A DNA stretch of 64,000 nucleotides from Membranipora membranacea. Taxonomy: Eukaryota; Bryozoa; Gymnolaemata; Cheilostomatida; Membraniporidae. Made by a program: the position numbers and the translations under genes. The DNA is taken from contig OU612074.1 of assembly GCA_914767715.1 (NCBI GenBank), positions 10,698,062-10,762,061 of the forward strand, given 5' to 3'. Shown piece after piece: positions 12,300 through 25,763 of the stretch. The first letter of the stretch is position 1. Each line of letters starts with the position of its first letter. Below the pieces are notes generated by a model, which saw nothing but the letters and a program-made list of their open reading frames with translations, was not told the DNA's origin and ran no database searches.

Positions 12300-15200
12300 G
12301 TGGATAACTACAATTTGTATAACAATCACAATCCTAACATTCCATCTTTAGAAAATGTTTATTCTCTTGGCAGTAACTTTTCTTAAAGAAAAAGTATTTC
12401 CTAATGGATGGACAGCTTGTTCTCAGGATTCTTTCAGTATTATGTGATCACTGACTTTCTGAACAGAGTTTGAGGGAGATGACCAAACCATACCAGCTCA
12501 TAGAAGGGTAACTTGGAATAATACTATGTTACAACTCTATTCAGACTAGATAACAGTGCAGAGGTGAGGTACGTGGCATTTAAACGTAACCTGAGTGTGT
12601 GTCAACTTCAGGTTGAGATATTTTGTTGTTAGTCAAGACAATTCAATCTCAATTCAATAATCTAACCAGACAATTGTATATGTTTTTGATAATGTAATGA
12701 ATAAGTTCCGCTACGGGTTCTTTGATCTATTTTCATGTGTATGCAAATTCGGAGCCATACATTATCATTCTTAGGGGTTGTGAAACCAACTGCAGTGCAC
12801 ATGCCACATCTGATAATGCTTTCACATTGCTGTGAGTCTGAGAGGGCAAAATGGGAAGAGGAATAAGGGCATCGTGTTAAAGTGACTGTATTAACGAGCC
12901 AGGCGCTCACGCATGGTTGAAACACCCGTATGCCTGTATGTATGTATGTTGTTAAAGCAATACGGCCTAATATTTTCACTTCACAGGAACAATAACATCA
13001 TTCTAGTGCATCTATCACAATTAGATTAATCCATGTCTAAAATAGGTATAGTGGTGTGCTTAGGGTATGTCAAGAAAGACCGAAGAAATCAACTCGACCC
13101 CTCTCACATATTTCACATTCAGGAGTTACCCCACCCTTCATATTATAATGAAGCTACTAATATTTCCTGAATTTCCTCTTCTAAAGGAGTGCACCTTGAA
13201 TTTAACAATCGGGTTTGGAATTTTTTATATGATGCAATTTTTGAAGAAGTTGATAGGAAGCTTGATCATGGTTTAGTGGATAGGGGTTAGCAGTCAAGTC
13301 GCTTCCATTAGAATACCTGACAGCTCATTCGTCGACAGGCTGCCAGCGGAGGACACATAAACCTCTGTACAGTATATGGTACAAATGGTTTTGAGCTGCT
13401 ATGGTGGTTTTTTTGCCATTTGGTTAATGTCTCCTCAAGATAATAATGTGGCTCTAGCTCAGCTTAGATATGCATGGAATCATTTGCAGTTTAGCGCAAT
13501 GCTAGGTAGGCTGCTTTATCAGAGTTGCCTCTATCACCATCACTGTAGGATAGGAGGTTGCTCAGTTGGTTAGAGGGAGTCGTTCAGCATGCAAGTTCGT
13601 TGGGTTTATAACCCACAGCAGTCCGCCCATTGACTACACGGTATTGGATGCCTCTGACCTGCCTAGAAACTGAAGGTACTGGCACAGAAATTTCAACCTT
13701 GCCCTGCAACTGGTCTCTCGCCGCCCATGCTCTTGGATGTGGCATGTGATTAAGACATCTGATTTTAATCAACTATTTTTAATCAACCATCCCCTGGTTT
13801 GTAAGGCAACATCCTTCCAAGTTATCATATTCGATTAACAATAATCTGGTTGCCTTGTTGACTAGAAACTGCAGGTGAATTTTTTCTAATAATTCTAAGA
13901 ATTCTCTAATAATCTATTTTTTTCTTCTAAGGCTAAATTGATATCCAATGCAAGGTAAATATTTTATGTGGGAGCTTGATTCTGCCAAATAGTGACCTTC
14001 ATGCTTTGCCCTCCCAGCCCTCAGCAGATTTTTTATCAATAACATCAACTGGAGTGAAAATATAGAATTCATTATCAATGAAGTGCACCATGGGAAGTTA
14101 TAGATTGAAGAAAACTTAAATCAGATATTAGGACAGCAGCTATGAGAAGATTAAGGAATTTTGCTTAGATCTGGGAAAATAACAAGAATAAATCGATGTT
14201 GTCAGGCAGAAAACAGTTCCGGTTTGTGCAGGGATAGCAGTATAGAAGGATCCAGCCTTGGCCTCACAAGAGATTTTCAGAAATGTATGCAACCAATTGT
14301 CACTTGGTGATAATTCATCACTTGTAGTTGCAAATTACCATGCAGGTATTGTTGTATTGTATCACAGAGTAAGGATATACAGAGGAACACTTCAATGATC
14401 GTTATAGTTATAGGGAAAATCATCAATCTGGCCACCTGCAAATTTCAATAATTATTTAAGTTAAAATGTAAAGTTTCATGCAGATATACCTACCTTTGAT
14501 AGGTCATAATTCATTCTGTATTAATCCGAAAGACTGATTTCCAACTTTTTTGAAATGTCCAACCTTCAAGCTATACACCATATTGTTGTCATTTTTTGCT
14601 AGGATACATAAGCAATGGGTTATGTGGGTTTTTAAAATGAGTTATATAATTGAGTGAATAATAATAATAATAATAGTAATATGAGTGATGTTGGTCAATG
14701 TCTATGCTGAATTCCAGTTAAGATGTGTAGCTATCAATAATCTCTTTGTGATATATAAGTACTCCGGTTTATAAAGTAAGTTGTGCACATATTGTTTATA
14801 TGTTAAAAGATCACACAATACCACCAAAGCCATGTTTTGATGCAAGGTTGAAATTCTCATCAATCTCAAATAGTGTCAATAGAAACAATAATTAATGAAT
14901 ATTATAAGATATGCCAGTGCAATCAATTGTCAATCAATCACAATTCAAAACTTTGGTTTACTCCAATGTTAATAAGGTTATTCATTAAATCTGTCAGACT
15001 CACAATGCTTTGCCCAGGTTGTGTTATGAACATCATCTTTGTGAATCATGTTATTTTCACGTTACTCGATGTCACCTGTGTTAGTTCAGTGGACTAATAT
15101 TTGTTTAATATTGTACAGTTCCTATACATTACTTTGTTGGTGAACAGCTGCTGTAACTGACTGTTGAACTCAATTCCCCAGCTCTTGTTGCCTGACTAGC

Positions 15201-15630
15201 TCAGTGGTTGACCACAATATCATTGGTTTGCTTCTTTTTGTCGTTTGCAGATCAAAGAGCTGTTTAGATGGTGCAGCTCCAAAATACACTGCATGGTTGT
15301 TTACGACTTCCAGTGGTTGAATACTTGATCTGCAGACCTAGTCGCCAGTATAAAGCGCTTCCTATTATGTAATATGTAACTTATCACATGTAACAAATTA
15401 TAGTATATTATTACCTATTACTAAAAGTCTCATATATTAGTTACTATACAGTTTTATATATAAACTACTAACAAGTCATTTCATTAGTTGTAGGGTCTAT
15501 CTGCAGACAACTTGACATAAAGTATGTGAATAAAGATTTGACGTCAAGCTTATCAGAGTAAAATGGAAGGCTGATATCCCGGTTTAACGGTGTCAATTCG
15601 AACGAGGAATCTATTCTTGATCCTATTAAT
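12300..15630. other. intergenic, gene-free except one SINE
   Basis: I found no protein-like exons. It holds a SINE at 13552-13792, a short ATA-type microsatellite near 14660-14682, and otherwise unique AT-rich DNA. Confidence 0.5.
13552..13792 (+). repeat. tRNA-derived SINE (family 1)
   Basis: Begins with a tRNA-like head: A-box TTGCTCAGTTGG followed by a B-box-like GGGTTTATAACCC. The conserved body follows (GACCTGCCTAGAAACTGAAG, CTCGCCGCCCATGC). It ends in TTTTAATCAAC repeats, the same 3' tail as at 52680-52722. A pol III-transcribed SINE is the best reading; it is not a functional tRNA gene. Confidence 0.75.
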
Positions 15631-15633
15631 TAA

Positions 15634-17987
15634 TCATGCCTCTTCAAGGGGTATGAGGATAGGAGCTCTGACAAATCTGTATGTATTGTGACCAGCATGT
15701 AGTGCTAAGCTCCTTCCTAGTACGCTCAAAGGTCCGGCAAGCTTAACCTGTAACAAAAGGTAAAGTTTGAATCGGAATTATTTTTACCAAAGGATTGTCA
15801 CAGCTGTAATAAAATAGAAAACACCAAGCTGCCTGGAAAAATTAACAATTCTGATCCCATTTATTATTTGCAGTAATATCGATCTTGCTTACCATTATAT
15901 TTGCAAGGCACAACTGAACCGCAAAAGCAGGTTGCTATATGGTTGGGTAAAATGCAGACATTTAACTAAGGATGGAGAGAATGAATGAGAACAGTGGTCA
16001 GATTAATGAATAGTTATGTCCTCCTACCATTGTGACAAAGCCCTGAGTGTCGCTCATGCTACTAATAATTATCCACTTGTAGGATTTCAAACCATGAATC
16101 ATCTATATATTTATATTTTTCAAAGAACAATGATTAAAAAATGATGCTGAAAATTGCAGTGTTCTACACGTTGCCTGTGTACTTTGACTCTATTACATCA
16201 GACAGTTTTAATCACTTCACCTGGTAGTCGATTATGTCAAACTCAAATACGTCAGTGTTGGGGTCCGTGATCTCAAAATTACCAACATCAGCAAATCGAC
16301 GATCCGAGGTCAGCCTGTAATCATTGCGTTCTTTATGACAAGGAATTAAATTGATATTGCTAGCCTTACACACTGAAAAAATAGAGTCAAAATGACTCTT
16401 ATTAAAAATCGCCATACATATCAGGCTCAATCATGGGTGATGTTGACTCCAAGATAGTTCCCCACTTAACACTAAATAATAATCAATTTGGAAAAGAATT
16501 CTAGAGTTTATTTCACTCTTAAATCACTCCCAGCCTTTATCAAAATAAAGTCGAATCATATTCAAGTATCAAATTGTATCTGATTATTTTTCAATTAGCA
16601 GATCAATTTAGCATGCATATGATTCATCCCAAAAGTGAAGTAAGGGAACTATCTCAGAATCAAAGCAACGCTAATTTTTGTCTGAGTGTATATGACATAG
16701 GAGTGTTATATCATTACCGAATACTAATGCTATATCTTCATCAGAAGTGAAAAGCGAATGGCTTCACATAGTTTTATTAAAATAAAGGCGACTGTTGTAA
16801 AATCTAGAGCACACATCTCCAAGACATAGTGGTGGTTCGTAAATTGGGTTTTGCACTTACCGTTTGCCTCTACTCCACTAACTTCAATACGTACATGTAT
16901 GAAATTACTGTCCTCGACAAGTGGCTTCACGCCAGCAATGAATCCTGAAATTGAAAGGGAATAATAAATAACACGACATCGGGGCCTACTTCAAATGTGA
17001 GGCTTTTGTTAACTTTTGAGAAAAAATAATCTATTGCTCATTGTCCCAATAAAGGATCCTCGCATCAGAAAAGTAGGAGCTGTGAGTCTAAACACCTGGT
17101 TGTAAGCTTCTAGATATTATTGTTTGCAAATATGTTGTTATGTCATCTTTTAATTTTTACTTTTACTTGTAGTTGTTATTTATAAATTTACCTTGTATTC
17201 TTGTCTCTAACTCATTGATGTATGTCAATGTGATGTTTCCTGTGATACAGTAAGGTATCATAACCTGGTCTATTCCCGTCATTTTGCCACATTTTTCAGT
17301 CATGGCCACAGCCTTTAGAGGTGCATCGGTCCAGTCTAAGAAGGAAATGAATATTTATGGCAAATAGGAGGATTGTAATTTACCTAAGGGTTCAGCAAAA
17401 CCGATTCACTCATTTATTGTATATAGGGAAACCATACAAAAGGCATAACCATATTTGAAACTGAACATTACATTGATAAGGGCAGGCAGCTACAGCTAGC
17501 TAAAAATCAATCTTCAATATGTGAAAAATGTACTCACTATTGCAAAAATGAGGAGGTAGAAGGTCATGTGGATTTATCCGAACTTCATCAAATTCATGAT
17601 ATATATTAGGTCCTCGGCTGGAACAAGACAAAAGAAATGATTATGAATATATCTAAATAAAGAAACAAAATTCAATTGTAGATCAAAGGAAACACTTGAA
17701 GTCCGGAGTATCACAAGATTAACTCTGAATTTAATTTTCATTTTGGCGCTATCCAATTGAACTACAGGTTCTTTTAATGTTCATGGCGTTTCATATCTGT
17801 ATATCCCAATATCCACCAATCAGATCAAGAGCATTTCTTTGCTCTTCCTAGCACTTTTAACTTTCCAGGCGAGCCATGTCTTAAATTTAATATTGAGTGA
17901 GTTCCTTACCGACTTATGATTCGCTGAAACAATCAAAGTCAGCACTGCAACAGCCAATACGATGTTAGAAATCAGGGAACGCATCAT
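15634..17987 (-). CDS. secreted Cu/Zn-SOD-like protein, copy 1
   Basis: Minus-strand exons: 17987-17910 (signal peptide MMRSLISNIVLAVAVLTLIVSA), 17617-17538, 17335-17192, 16944-16861, 16372-16221 and 15747-15634 (stop). Exons 3 to 6 have correct GT/AG sites and phases. The phase at the exon 1/exon 2 join does not match as I read it, so the first join is tentative. The product aligns with Cu/Zn superoxide dismutase: LKAVAMTEKCG is like strand 1, TGNITLTYINELETRIQG like strand 2 and beyond, DRRFADVGNF like the ERHVGDLGN segment, and LAGPLSVLGRSLALH like the LSG..IIGRTLVVH segment. By that alignment it keeps equivalents of His46, Asp83 and His120 but lacks His48, His63, His71 and His80, and the electrostatic loop is missing. 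Dismutase activity is therefore unlikely. It is the most diverged of three tandem paralogues. Confidence 0.72.
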
Positions 17988-19344
17988 ACCATTCCATCCA
18001 GCTATCTATCTGTGTAATTGAAAAAATGATATCAGTGGAATATTCAGGAAATTTTAAAGTGAACATCAATTCAAACTATGACACCTAATGTCACAAACAG
18101 CAGTTTCCATGAATAAACAGGTTGTTTTCATGAGCGTGAGTGAAACACAATACTAAATACAAATACCCTAAGCTACGTACTTTGATTCTACCACTCATGA
18201 AATTGTCTTTCAGTTTCTTTGAGCACAACATTTTGGTATGAATACATGAATGATGCAAGGAAATCTATACCCTCGTGTCGCGAAACCTATCTAAAAGAAT
18301 GATATGGGATAAAATTTCACAATAGAAATTAGGATGGGCTGTTTGAAAATAATGAAATGGAAAGCTCAATCAAGTTTTAATTTCTTTGCAGGCGCCAGTC
18401 AATGCAACAATATTCAATCTCATTGCTAGCTCGCATTTTACAGTAAGGATCACCAGTCACAATGAAGCAAAATAATGATACTACCAACCTTGTAAGACTC
18501 TGCCTCTCCATGTAAAACTGACCTGTTCTCATACTATCATGTCTTCTTATGGCAATATACAAGATGCTCAATGATTGGTATTTGTCATGGAAACATAAGA
18601 ACTAATTAGGGTCACAACCATGCTCGACAAGCTGAAGAAGTTTCAAGTTGTTAAGATCCCTCTTTTAATAGGGTGGAATTATTGGGATCACCTAGCTTTA
18701 ATAAATATTCATGGGACACCTGTCATGTCATATTGGCTTTATCCTACTAGAACACAAGGCCACTAGAACAGGGCTGTTGAACTTATCGATTATGACAAAT
18801 TGGATGATACATGCTATGCGAATGACCCGCAGCAGATGTCTCTGTAAATAAAAACATCTTAAAACGAAGAGATGCCACTCAAATTGACTGAGACTTGCAA
18901 GTGTTTGGATAGCCTTTATTTCAAACCAAAGCAGTATTGTTGTTTGGTGATAAGTGCCTCAGCAGACACTGTTATCACCGGCGTTATGTGATTTTGTAAT
19001 CCGTTCCAGGTAGCATACTATTTTGCAGACAGCCAGATAATGTTCATCACCGATATAGGTGTTTAGCTGATACCAATTTGAGATGCTTGCTCATATATCT
19101 ATAAGCCCTAAGCATAGCATTGTCTGCAATGAAAGAAATGGTGTAGTTGACATCAACAATAACATGTATACTACAGTTCCCACTAAACAATCGGCTAACT
19201 TCACATCCAGCATTTATAGACAACCATCCAGAGGACTGAAATTTGACTTCAATTAAACATGGTAAACTGTGAGTATGTATACTCATGTGAGTTTAGAGTT
19301 GGAATAATCAATTAGAAATGCCCATAAATAGACTGTTACCTGCA

Positions 19345-19445
19345 ACTCCTGTGGCACCAAATATCTGGCAGTAGATAGAAAAGTTTACAAATTGACTGCA
19401 CCCTCCCATGATCCCCAAAGCTGAATGGATCGATTGTGCTTGTAT
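19345..19445 (-). repeat. tRNA-type SINE remnant (family 2)
   Basis: Matches part of 45440-45580 by eye: CTGGCAGTAGATAGAAA, CCATGATCCCCAAAG, GATTGTGCTTGTATCAC, CTATTGACTACTCA. The head is too decayed to show a clean A-box. Confidence 0.5.
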
Positions 19446-19479
19446 CACAAGCTATTGACTACTCATTTTTTACCTTGTT

Positions 19480-19745
19480 CACCTTTCACTGCCATGTTCC
19501 ACTAAACTTCTCCACCTCATTTTGTCACTTGTGTCATTTTGTTCTAGATCTAGCCAGCGGAGGTTGGCATTGATTGTGTCACTTCAGCGCTGTTTTGGCC
19601 GTCCACGCTCTCTGCATCCCTCTACCTTCATCACATACACTCTCCTGATATCTTCATCACCCATACCATTCCAGCCTCTTTCTCCTCATGACATCCCTGA
19701 TTGGCATTATATTTGCTTCGGCTGTTATCTCTTCATGTCTTCGAT
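19480..19745 (-). mobile_element. LINE fragment, C-terminal tail of reverse transcriptase ORF
   Basis: On the minus strand, broken frames give RLEWYG, then RVYVMKVEGCRERGRPKQR, then WLDLEQNDTSD and KMRWRSLVEHG. This is the typical end of a LINE ORF2 (RL.WYGHV ... G.R.RGRPK.RW ... W..L). It contains stop codons and frame breaks, so it is a dead fragment. Confidence 0.65.
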
Positions 19746-20139
19746 GTTCTTCTAAGCTATTCACAACTCTGCGCCCACTATTTTCCACCACTGTTCCTTG
19801 TTTAACCTAGTGACAGGATAATTGGAGCTTCAATGGCAAATTTTCAAGAGCATAATTAAAGTTAAGCTGTCTTTCCAATCTGTCAGCATATCACTTCAAA
19901 CAGTCACATACTTTTCAATGATTGAGCCAATGAACGAGGACAGCAAAACCACCAACAAGTGCTTGGGTTGGTGGCACAATACCCCATGACTAGAATTCAG
20001 AGACAACCGAATAAAAATCTGAAATTTGCATTCAACATGTGATTGGTATATGTAAAACCATATTATTTTTCTTACCTTAATGAATAACAAGATAGCTGAG
20101 GGTTCCCCTATATGAGGGGGGCGACTAATACACCATTTC

Positions 20140-21535
20140 CTGGTTAACCCCCAATAATTTAGAAATAAACATTTAAGTAAGTACAGTAAGTTGTTGGAGA
20201 ACAGCATGGGCAGGGCAAAAACTTTATAAGAGAAAATTGGTCTCGATACTTTAGAAAAGGCGGAAAATTTAGCACAAACCACACATGCACCCAACAACCC
20301 TTTCAGCAGCATCTTGAGTCGTTCTGAGTCCAGGGATATTTTTAGGTCTAACTTGCGAAAAGAATGGCGTAGGGCGGAGATGTGAGTCAGTACTGTACTG
20401 CAGGCAAGGCCCTCTTTCTTCAGATGTGCAATTCACAACTCCACAGAAGATTTACTGGCTTCTGTTTGGTTAGAAAGGCCCATGCCATCACAGAATTTTT
20501 TGAATTTGTTAAAATATTTTTCATAAATCTTTGCAGACGCCGGGCCTACTGACGCACCGATCAGCCTGTCCACTTCTTCTTCAAGTTCTACAAAAAGAAG
20601 AGGAAAGAACTGAATGCATCAATAAATGTACAGATACCTTATTTGTAAGGTCAAGAAGAAACTAATTTAACCCTCCCCACGGGTGAAGAAATACCCTGCT
20701 GACAGTTATAACACAGTACTGTGTTATTAAATAACTGAGCCTTGTCACATTGCTCAAGAAAAAATGAGTTCTTTAGGTGTAAAAAACTCTGTATATTTTC
20801 TCCGTTATAACAATCAATTAACAATGAGTTCATTGGGGCTCAAAATCCCCAAGAATTGTAAATCTTTCCGGCTCAAGAGTTACGTTTTGCATGGCAGTTA
20901 TGAAACTCTCAGCTCATAAGCATTCTAATATTCTTCTTGCATAACACACATTTTGGAGTTATACCGCTATACATGTGCAGTGATTTCCTCGCTATTCAAA
21001 CCAGAAGAATCTGGCTTCGAACATTTCTGGTCTTCCACAAGTGAAATTGGCTAATATATTAACTAATTATGATAAAGAGATAACTTTGGTACCAAATGAA
21101 AATATTGTCTTTATGACCAATTATTCAGAACCAAAAATCAAGTAACTGAGTTGTTTTATTTACACCAATATCCTACTAGTCCAGTCATTCTCTGTACGTC
21201 TTGAGATTTCGCTGGTACAAATCGAGTTGGTCATATATAGAGTAATAAGCGCTAGGGATAACTTGCGCAAGTTTAGAATTTGAGATTTACAGCACAATTT
21301 GAGATCAGAAAGGACCCCCCCCCCCACATTGTTAATTGAGGGTAGCCTCAGGACCTAAAATTCCCAATATGTTATTATATGGAATAGCTTTAATGATTAG
21401 CCAAATGATCACATTCTGAAACCTGAAAATACTTGGCATTTTGTAATACACTTAGAAAGAGATGTTCAATCTACAATGCCCAGAGAATGTAAAACCTATA
21501 CAACTAGATTAGCACCAAATTAAAGTTCCTCTGAC
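20140..21535 (-). mobile_element. tyrosine-recombinase transposon copy retaining the N-terminal half (Crypton/DIRS-like)
   Basis: On the minus strand, about 20640-20260 encodes a core-binding (SAM-like) recombinase domain: LEEEVDRLIGASVGPASAKI, then YEKYFNKFKKFCDGMGLS, then STVLTHISALRHSFRKLDLK and DSERLKMLLKGLLGA. One in-frame TGA interrupts it. The catalytic half is missing. Non-coding flanks at about 20151-20256 and 21090-21500 match 39893-40010 and 40635-41040, so the two loci are copies of one element with different internal deletions. Assignment to Crypton rather than DIRS is uncertain because termini and reverse transcriptase were not seen. Confidence 0.7.
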
Positions 21536-22766
21536 AGTCTGATGGTGCGATTCAAACTTTACCATCTTTCTAATTGACTGAACGCCTGTGTTATGAGTGG
21601 TTTGGTGATTGACGTTGAAAAATATACATAAACACTAACACGTACTGCTATGCTGCAGTAAAACTTAATTCATGCATTATTGTTTCCATTCTTTATTATT
21701 TTTATCATCTGACCTGTGGTCGTATGAAAATACAAGCAAAATGAAGCAGAATTCTCACATTTATAAAAACCAAGGTATTGGGGTCAGTTTTGTAAAAACC
21801 AAACTTGATTTCCGACCTTGACAAACAATAATGCTATGTTGAAACTACAGCTAGCTACATTGAATCAATGCATGGATTGACAGGTATGCTTTTCAAATTG
21901 TATTCTTTTTTTTTCAAATATAAGCAACACAAAACATAATGGGATCGACCTTATGACTGGACATCTGAATAGGGCAACTGGTCTCTCTTAAAGTCTTGTT
22001 CACAATTAGTCATCATTGATTTGTTGTTACCACTTTTAAGCCTGGTACCCAATCGAGAACTAGGCTTTACTCATTCATTATTATCTCACAGGCATGACTG
22101 TTGTTTGTCTGTAAATCTTCACAAGACTGATAATAATGCAGGCAATGTCTGCTTATTTTTTTATTTGGGTTGAACTTGTCTTTTGTAAAAAATAGAGACA
22201 TTTTTAATGTATAAACTTTTCTACTTCTTAATACTTGCATTTTATTCTTCATTTTCTCAATTAAAAAACATATTTTTAATTGTGATAATCTGAATTACCT
22301 GTATTCTCTGAGTTTTTATACGTTTGTGTATTCCTATTAGTTCGCACAATTTTATAATTTAGTCAATTAGCATTTTTGATTAAAAGTCCCTGGACCACCA
22401 GAACAAATAGTATGTGATATATATATTTTTGAGGATAAAATCATGTTATGAGAGAATAAAATGCATATTTTTTATATCAAATGAATTGATAAAGTCTTGC
22501 CACGTTTTTTTTGACAACAACAATCCTTCTGCTTGCTGCTGACAAGTTTATTTAACCCTTTATATATGAGGGTTGGGTTTGCTTGCAGGAAACTTAGAAG
22601 AAAAAGGTTTTATATTGTGTTGCCTCTACCTGACCGTCAATCAAGTTGATTTCAAATCTGCCAGGTTAAGCAAGAAAATTTGTATGGTTACAAAAGTCAT
22701 TCACATCAAGCTTTTAGCAGTTGCAAAAGTATTGGTTATTTATTTTAAAGTCAAAAACGGCATTTA

Positions 22767-25092
22767 TTACTCTTCTGGGTCTGGTATGACAATGGGAGCT
22801 TTAACTAGCATTTCTGTGTTGTGACCACCACGTACTTGTAAACTTCTTCCGAGTATGTTCAGTGGTCCTGCCAACTTAATCTGCAATAGAAACATTAGAT
22901 GTTGTGTTAGTGATGTCCTCACAGCCTTAAAACAAGGGTTCATCAGGAAAAGACCCCTCCTATAATGAGTTTGACCTACCATTCTATTGTTTACTGTTTT
23001 AAGTAATCATGTACGTCATATATAGTTGAAACGGTTGAATTTTACAGAAATACATTAATTTATTGCATCAATTTTAATCGACTACCGCAGTAATAGCAAA
23101 CCTTGAAAACATTGTTTACTATGAACAAACTAGTAAAGGGTTATGTATAAATGTCAACGTCCTTCACAATTTGGCAACGCTTCAAATATTTTGTAATGCT
23201 CAATACTCTGATAATGATCTTATCACCTGGTAGTCAATGATGTCGAATTTGAGCACGTCACAGTTTGGATCAGTAACTTCGAAAGTTCCGACATCACCGA
23301 CACGGCGATCCTGTGTCAGACGGAAATCGTTACGCTCTTTGCAACATGGATTGTAGACTGAACCTGCAATAATAATGATAAAGGTCACCGATTCACCCTG
23401 CCATATCAAAAATCTTAAGATAGCGTTATAGCGAGTAGCCAATGCCCTAACTTGATATTAAGAAAATGCCAGTATGCATATTGCAGTTGGCAGAATCAGC
23501 GAGTAGGTAGAAATTGTAAAAGATTCAAAGGCTAGCGACCATAGTTTCGAGTCATAAAAGGTCAAAATAAACCTTAATATGCTCAACATCGTCGATCAAA
23601 TCTCCTGTGTTTAGCTCATCCAAGAACAAATGTATACTTATATACAAATAGATTGACTCAATACAAAAACTATTATTAGCAGACATCAAAGGGTTTGAAC
23701 CATGGTGTACAAACTTGGCAAATAGTCATCTATGCATCAATGCATCAGTGCATCAATTTGGAAAGTAGGCAGTGACCTGGCCAAGTGAGATATTACACGA
23801 ACCTATTACATGCCCGTAGTTCTAGGGGAGGCAGGGACGTTTTGCCTCCCCTAGAATGCTGGATAGAGTGGCTTAAAAATGCTATAATTTAATATTCAAT
23901 GTCAGAATCAGCTCAGTTGGGACTTTCATTTGCTATTTCTATTTCTATACACATTGGAAGCGGGCACTGGGGACTCAGTAAGAGCTTACAAGTCCCAACC
24001 TGGTGTTTCTTCACACCATCACAGATTTGCGCCCCCCCCCTACCATTTTTTCTAATCTACGGCCCTGTATAAGGGTTAAAGTTGCAAAGTGCAACAGAAC
24101 AGCTTTCTGATGACTAGTCATATAAAAGTTATGTACTTACTGCATCCCTTTGTTCCTGCTCGGAACAAACGTAAAAAGAAGAGCTTGCTATCCTTGAGAA
24201 GTGGATTGATACCGCTAATCTCACCTAAAATTTGTAAGTAGAAATAAACACAGTACATTTTGTGACAAGTATCAACATTGCCTCTGTCATCTCAATGCAA
24301 TGTAGAATCTATCGCAGCAAACAATTTTTCCTGGTCAGTTAAGATTCATGGAGGCTCTTGAATTGTGTGGAAAATGAAAGAAAGTGTTATGAAATCCTAA
24401 TTTAAGTCTGCCTGTCTGGATTGTCATGTGTACTTCATAACCTACCTTGTATTCTGGTCTTTATGTCGTTGATGTATGTAAATGTGATGTTTCCTTTGAG
24501 CGTGTAAGAAATTGTACTCTGATCCATTGCTGTCAGATTTCCACATTTTTCAATAATGACTACAGCCTTAAGGGGTTCATCAGCCCACCCTGTAAAAAAA
24601 TGAAAAGTTGTTATAACATAGCCAAGAGAAGTCAAATAGTATTTAGCTGAATGTGCATTTTTTGAGTAGGATGTGCAACCTTATCTATAATCAAGTCCAT
24701 TCCAATTTTATCTATGGTTTAGGCAAGGGGTTTGGGATATGATACAAATAAAATGAATGAACTTACTTTCACAATTTTCAGCTGGTTGTAGCTTGAATGG
24801 ATTCACTCCATATTTTCCTGCTGAAAACATGGGAAAACAAATAACAATGACTGTCTTTAAAATTTCTATATGATTAGTTTTGGAAACTTGCAACATGGAT
24901 GCAAAAGATTCTCAAAGCGCAAAAAAAAAGAATTAGACTAAGCTCGGTTGTCCTGATTCCTTGCTCCATGCAATATAAGTTCACAGATTCGAATTTGATA
25001 AAACATACTAATAAACAAAGAATTTGCCCAACAGACTTACCGTTTGCCGATGATGTCACAGCCAGCACCGTCATAGCCAATAGAAACTTCAT
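22767..25092 (-). CDS. secreted Cu/Zn-SOD-like protein, copy 2
   Basis: Six minus-strand exons: 25092-25041, 24820-24767, 24589-24446, 24224-24141, 23363-23227 and 22880-22767. All have GT/AG borders and consistent phases (1,1,1,1,0). The product is about 194 residues with signal peptide MKFLLAMTVLAVTSSANA. SOD-fold landmarks: LKAVVIIEKCGN, GNITFTYINDIKTRIQGEIS, YNPCC where SOD has HFNP, DRRVGDVGTF, and LAGPLNILGRSLQVR. The copper-binding G-F-H-V-H segment is replaced by LFFLRLF, and the residue matching His120 is Arg. The electrostatic loop is absent. Only the equivalent of Asp83 remains. Three N-x-T/S-type sites are possible (NLT, NIT, and HNT, which is not a sequon without a preceding N match). 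It is best read as a non-catalytic secreted SOD-like protein. A TATA box (TATAAAAG) lies at 25763-25756, with an untranslated exon between it and the ATG. Confidence 0.88.
23812..24073. mobile_element. hAT-like MITE in intron 4 of SOD-like copy 2
   Basis: Bounded by GCCCGTAGTTCTAGGGGAGG on the left and CTACGGCCCTGTA on the right. These are inverted ends around TACAGGGCCGTAG, typical of hAT-like non-autonomous elements. It is absent from the equivalent intron of copy 3. A second copy in the opposite orientation is at about 53271-53496. Confidence 0.55.
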
Positions 25093-25755
25093 GGTTATGC
25101 TTTAATACAAGGATGTATATGTATATATGTATATTCTACAATATTATAGTGGAAAATTCAATCATAGGGTACTAAAATCAAAAGTAGCAAACATCATTGT
25201 GAAGTAAGAGAAATTTTGAGTTTGAGAATAAAATAACCCGAAAAATCAACTATGAATACTAAACATGGGGCTTAAAGTATAATAGTACACTTCCACTCTT
25301 CTTTAAGACTTTTGATGGAAACCTGAAAAATCCGACAACATCCTAAAACTTTTTTCTGAGATTATGAATTCTAACAAGTAAGCACATGACTGTCTTTATA
25401 TGCCAAAATTATACGACATGTTCTGACATTGACATCGCCACACCATATTTAAGTTCTACCGCAACCGCATGTTCCTTAAATTGATAGTGTGCAGTTTTTA
25501 ATTCAGAGTTATCACACATGAGCTGCTTCCCAACCGATGTATAAGCATCAAACACATTGATTTACCACTGTATACTAAAATTTACAGGCCCTAAGGCCCA
25601 GTAGTATTGATAGACTGATCACCTTCTTCCAAAACTTATTTACATGTTTATGTTTCATGAATTCTGATAATGTTGAGACACAGTAATATTATAACCAACC
25701 TAGTTAGAAAGCTGCTTCTCAAAATATAACTGACTCTCTTTCATGCAATGCATGT

Positions 25756-25763
25756 CTTTTATA
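25756..25763 (-). promoter_or_regulatory. TATA box of SOD-like copy 2
   Basis: TATAAAAG on the minus strand, about 660 bp upstream of the ATG because of an untranslated first exon. The same element in the same context is at 34140-34147 for copy 3. Confidence 0.55.

Larger units (their letters stand above)
18000..22540. other. spacer of the SOD-like array
   Basis: No host gene recognised. It contains a SINE remnant (19345-19445), a LINE C-terminal fragment (19480-19745), and half of a tyrosine-recombinase transposon (about 20140-21530). A homopolymer C run lies at about 21317-21326. Confidence 0.5.
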
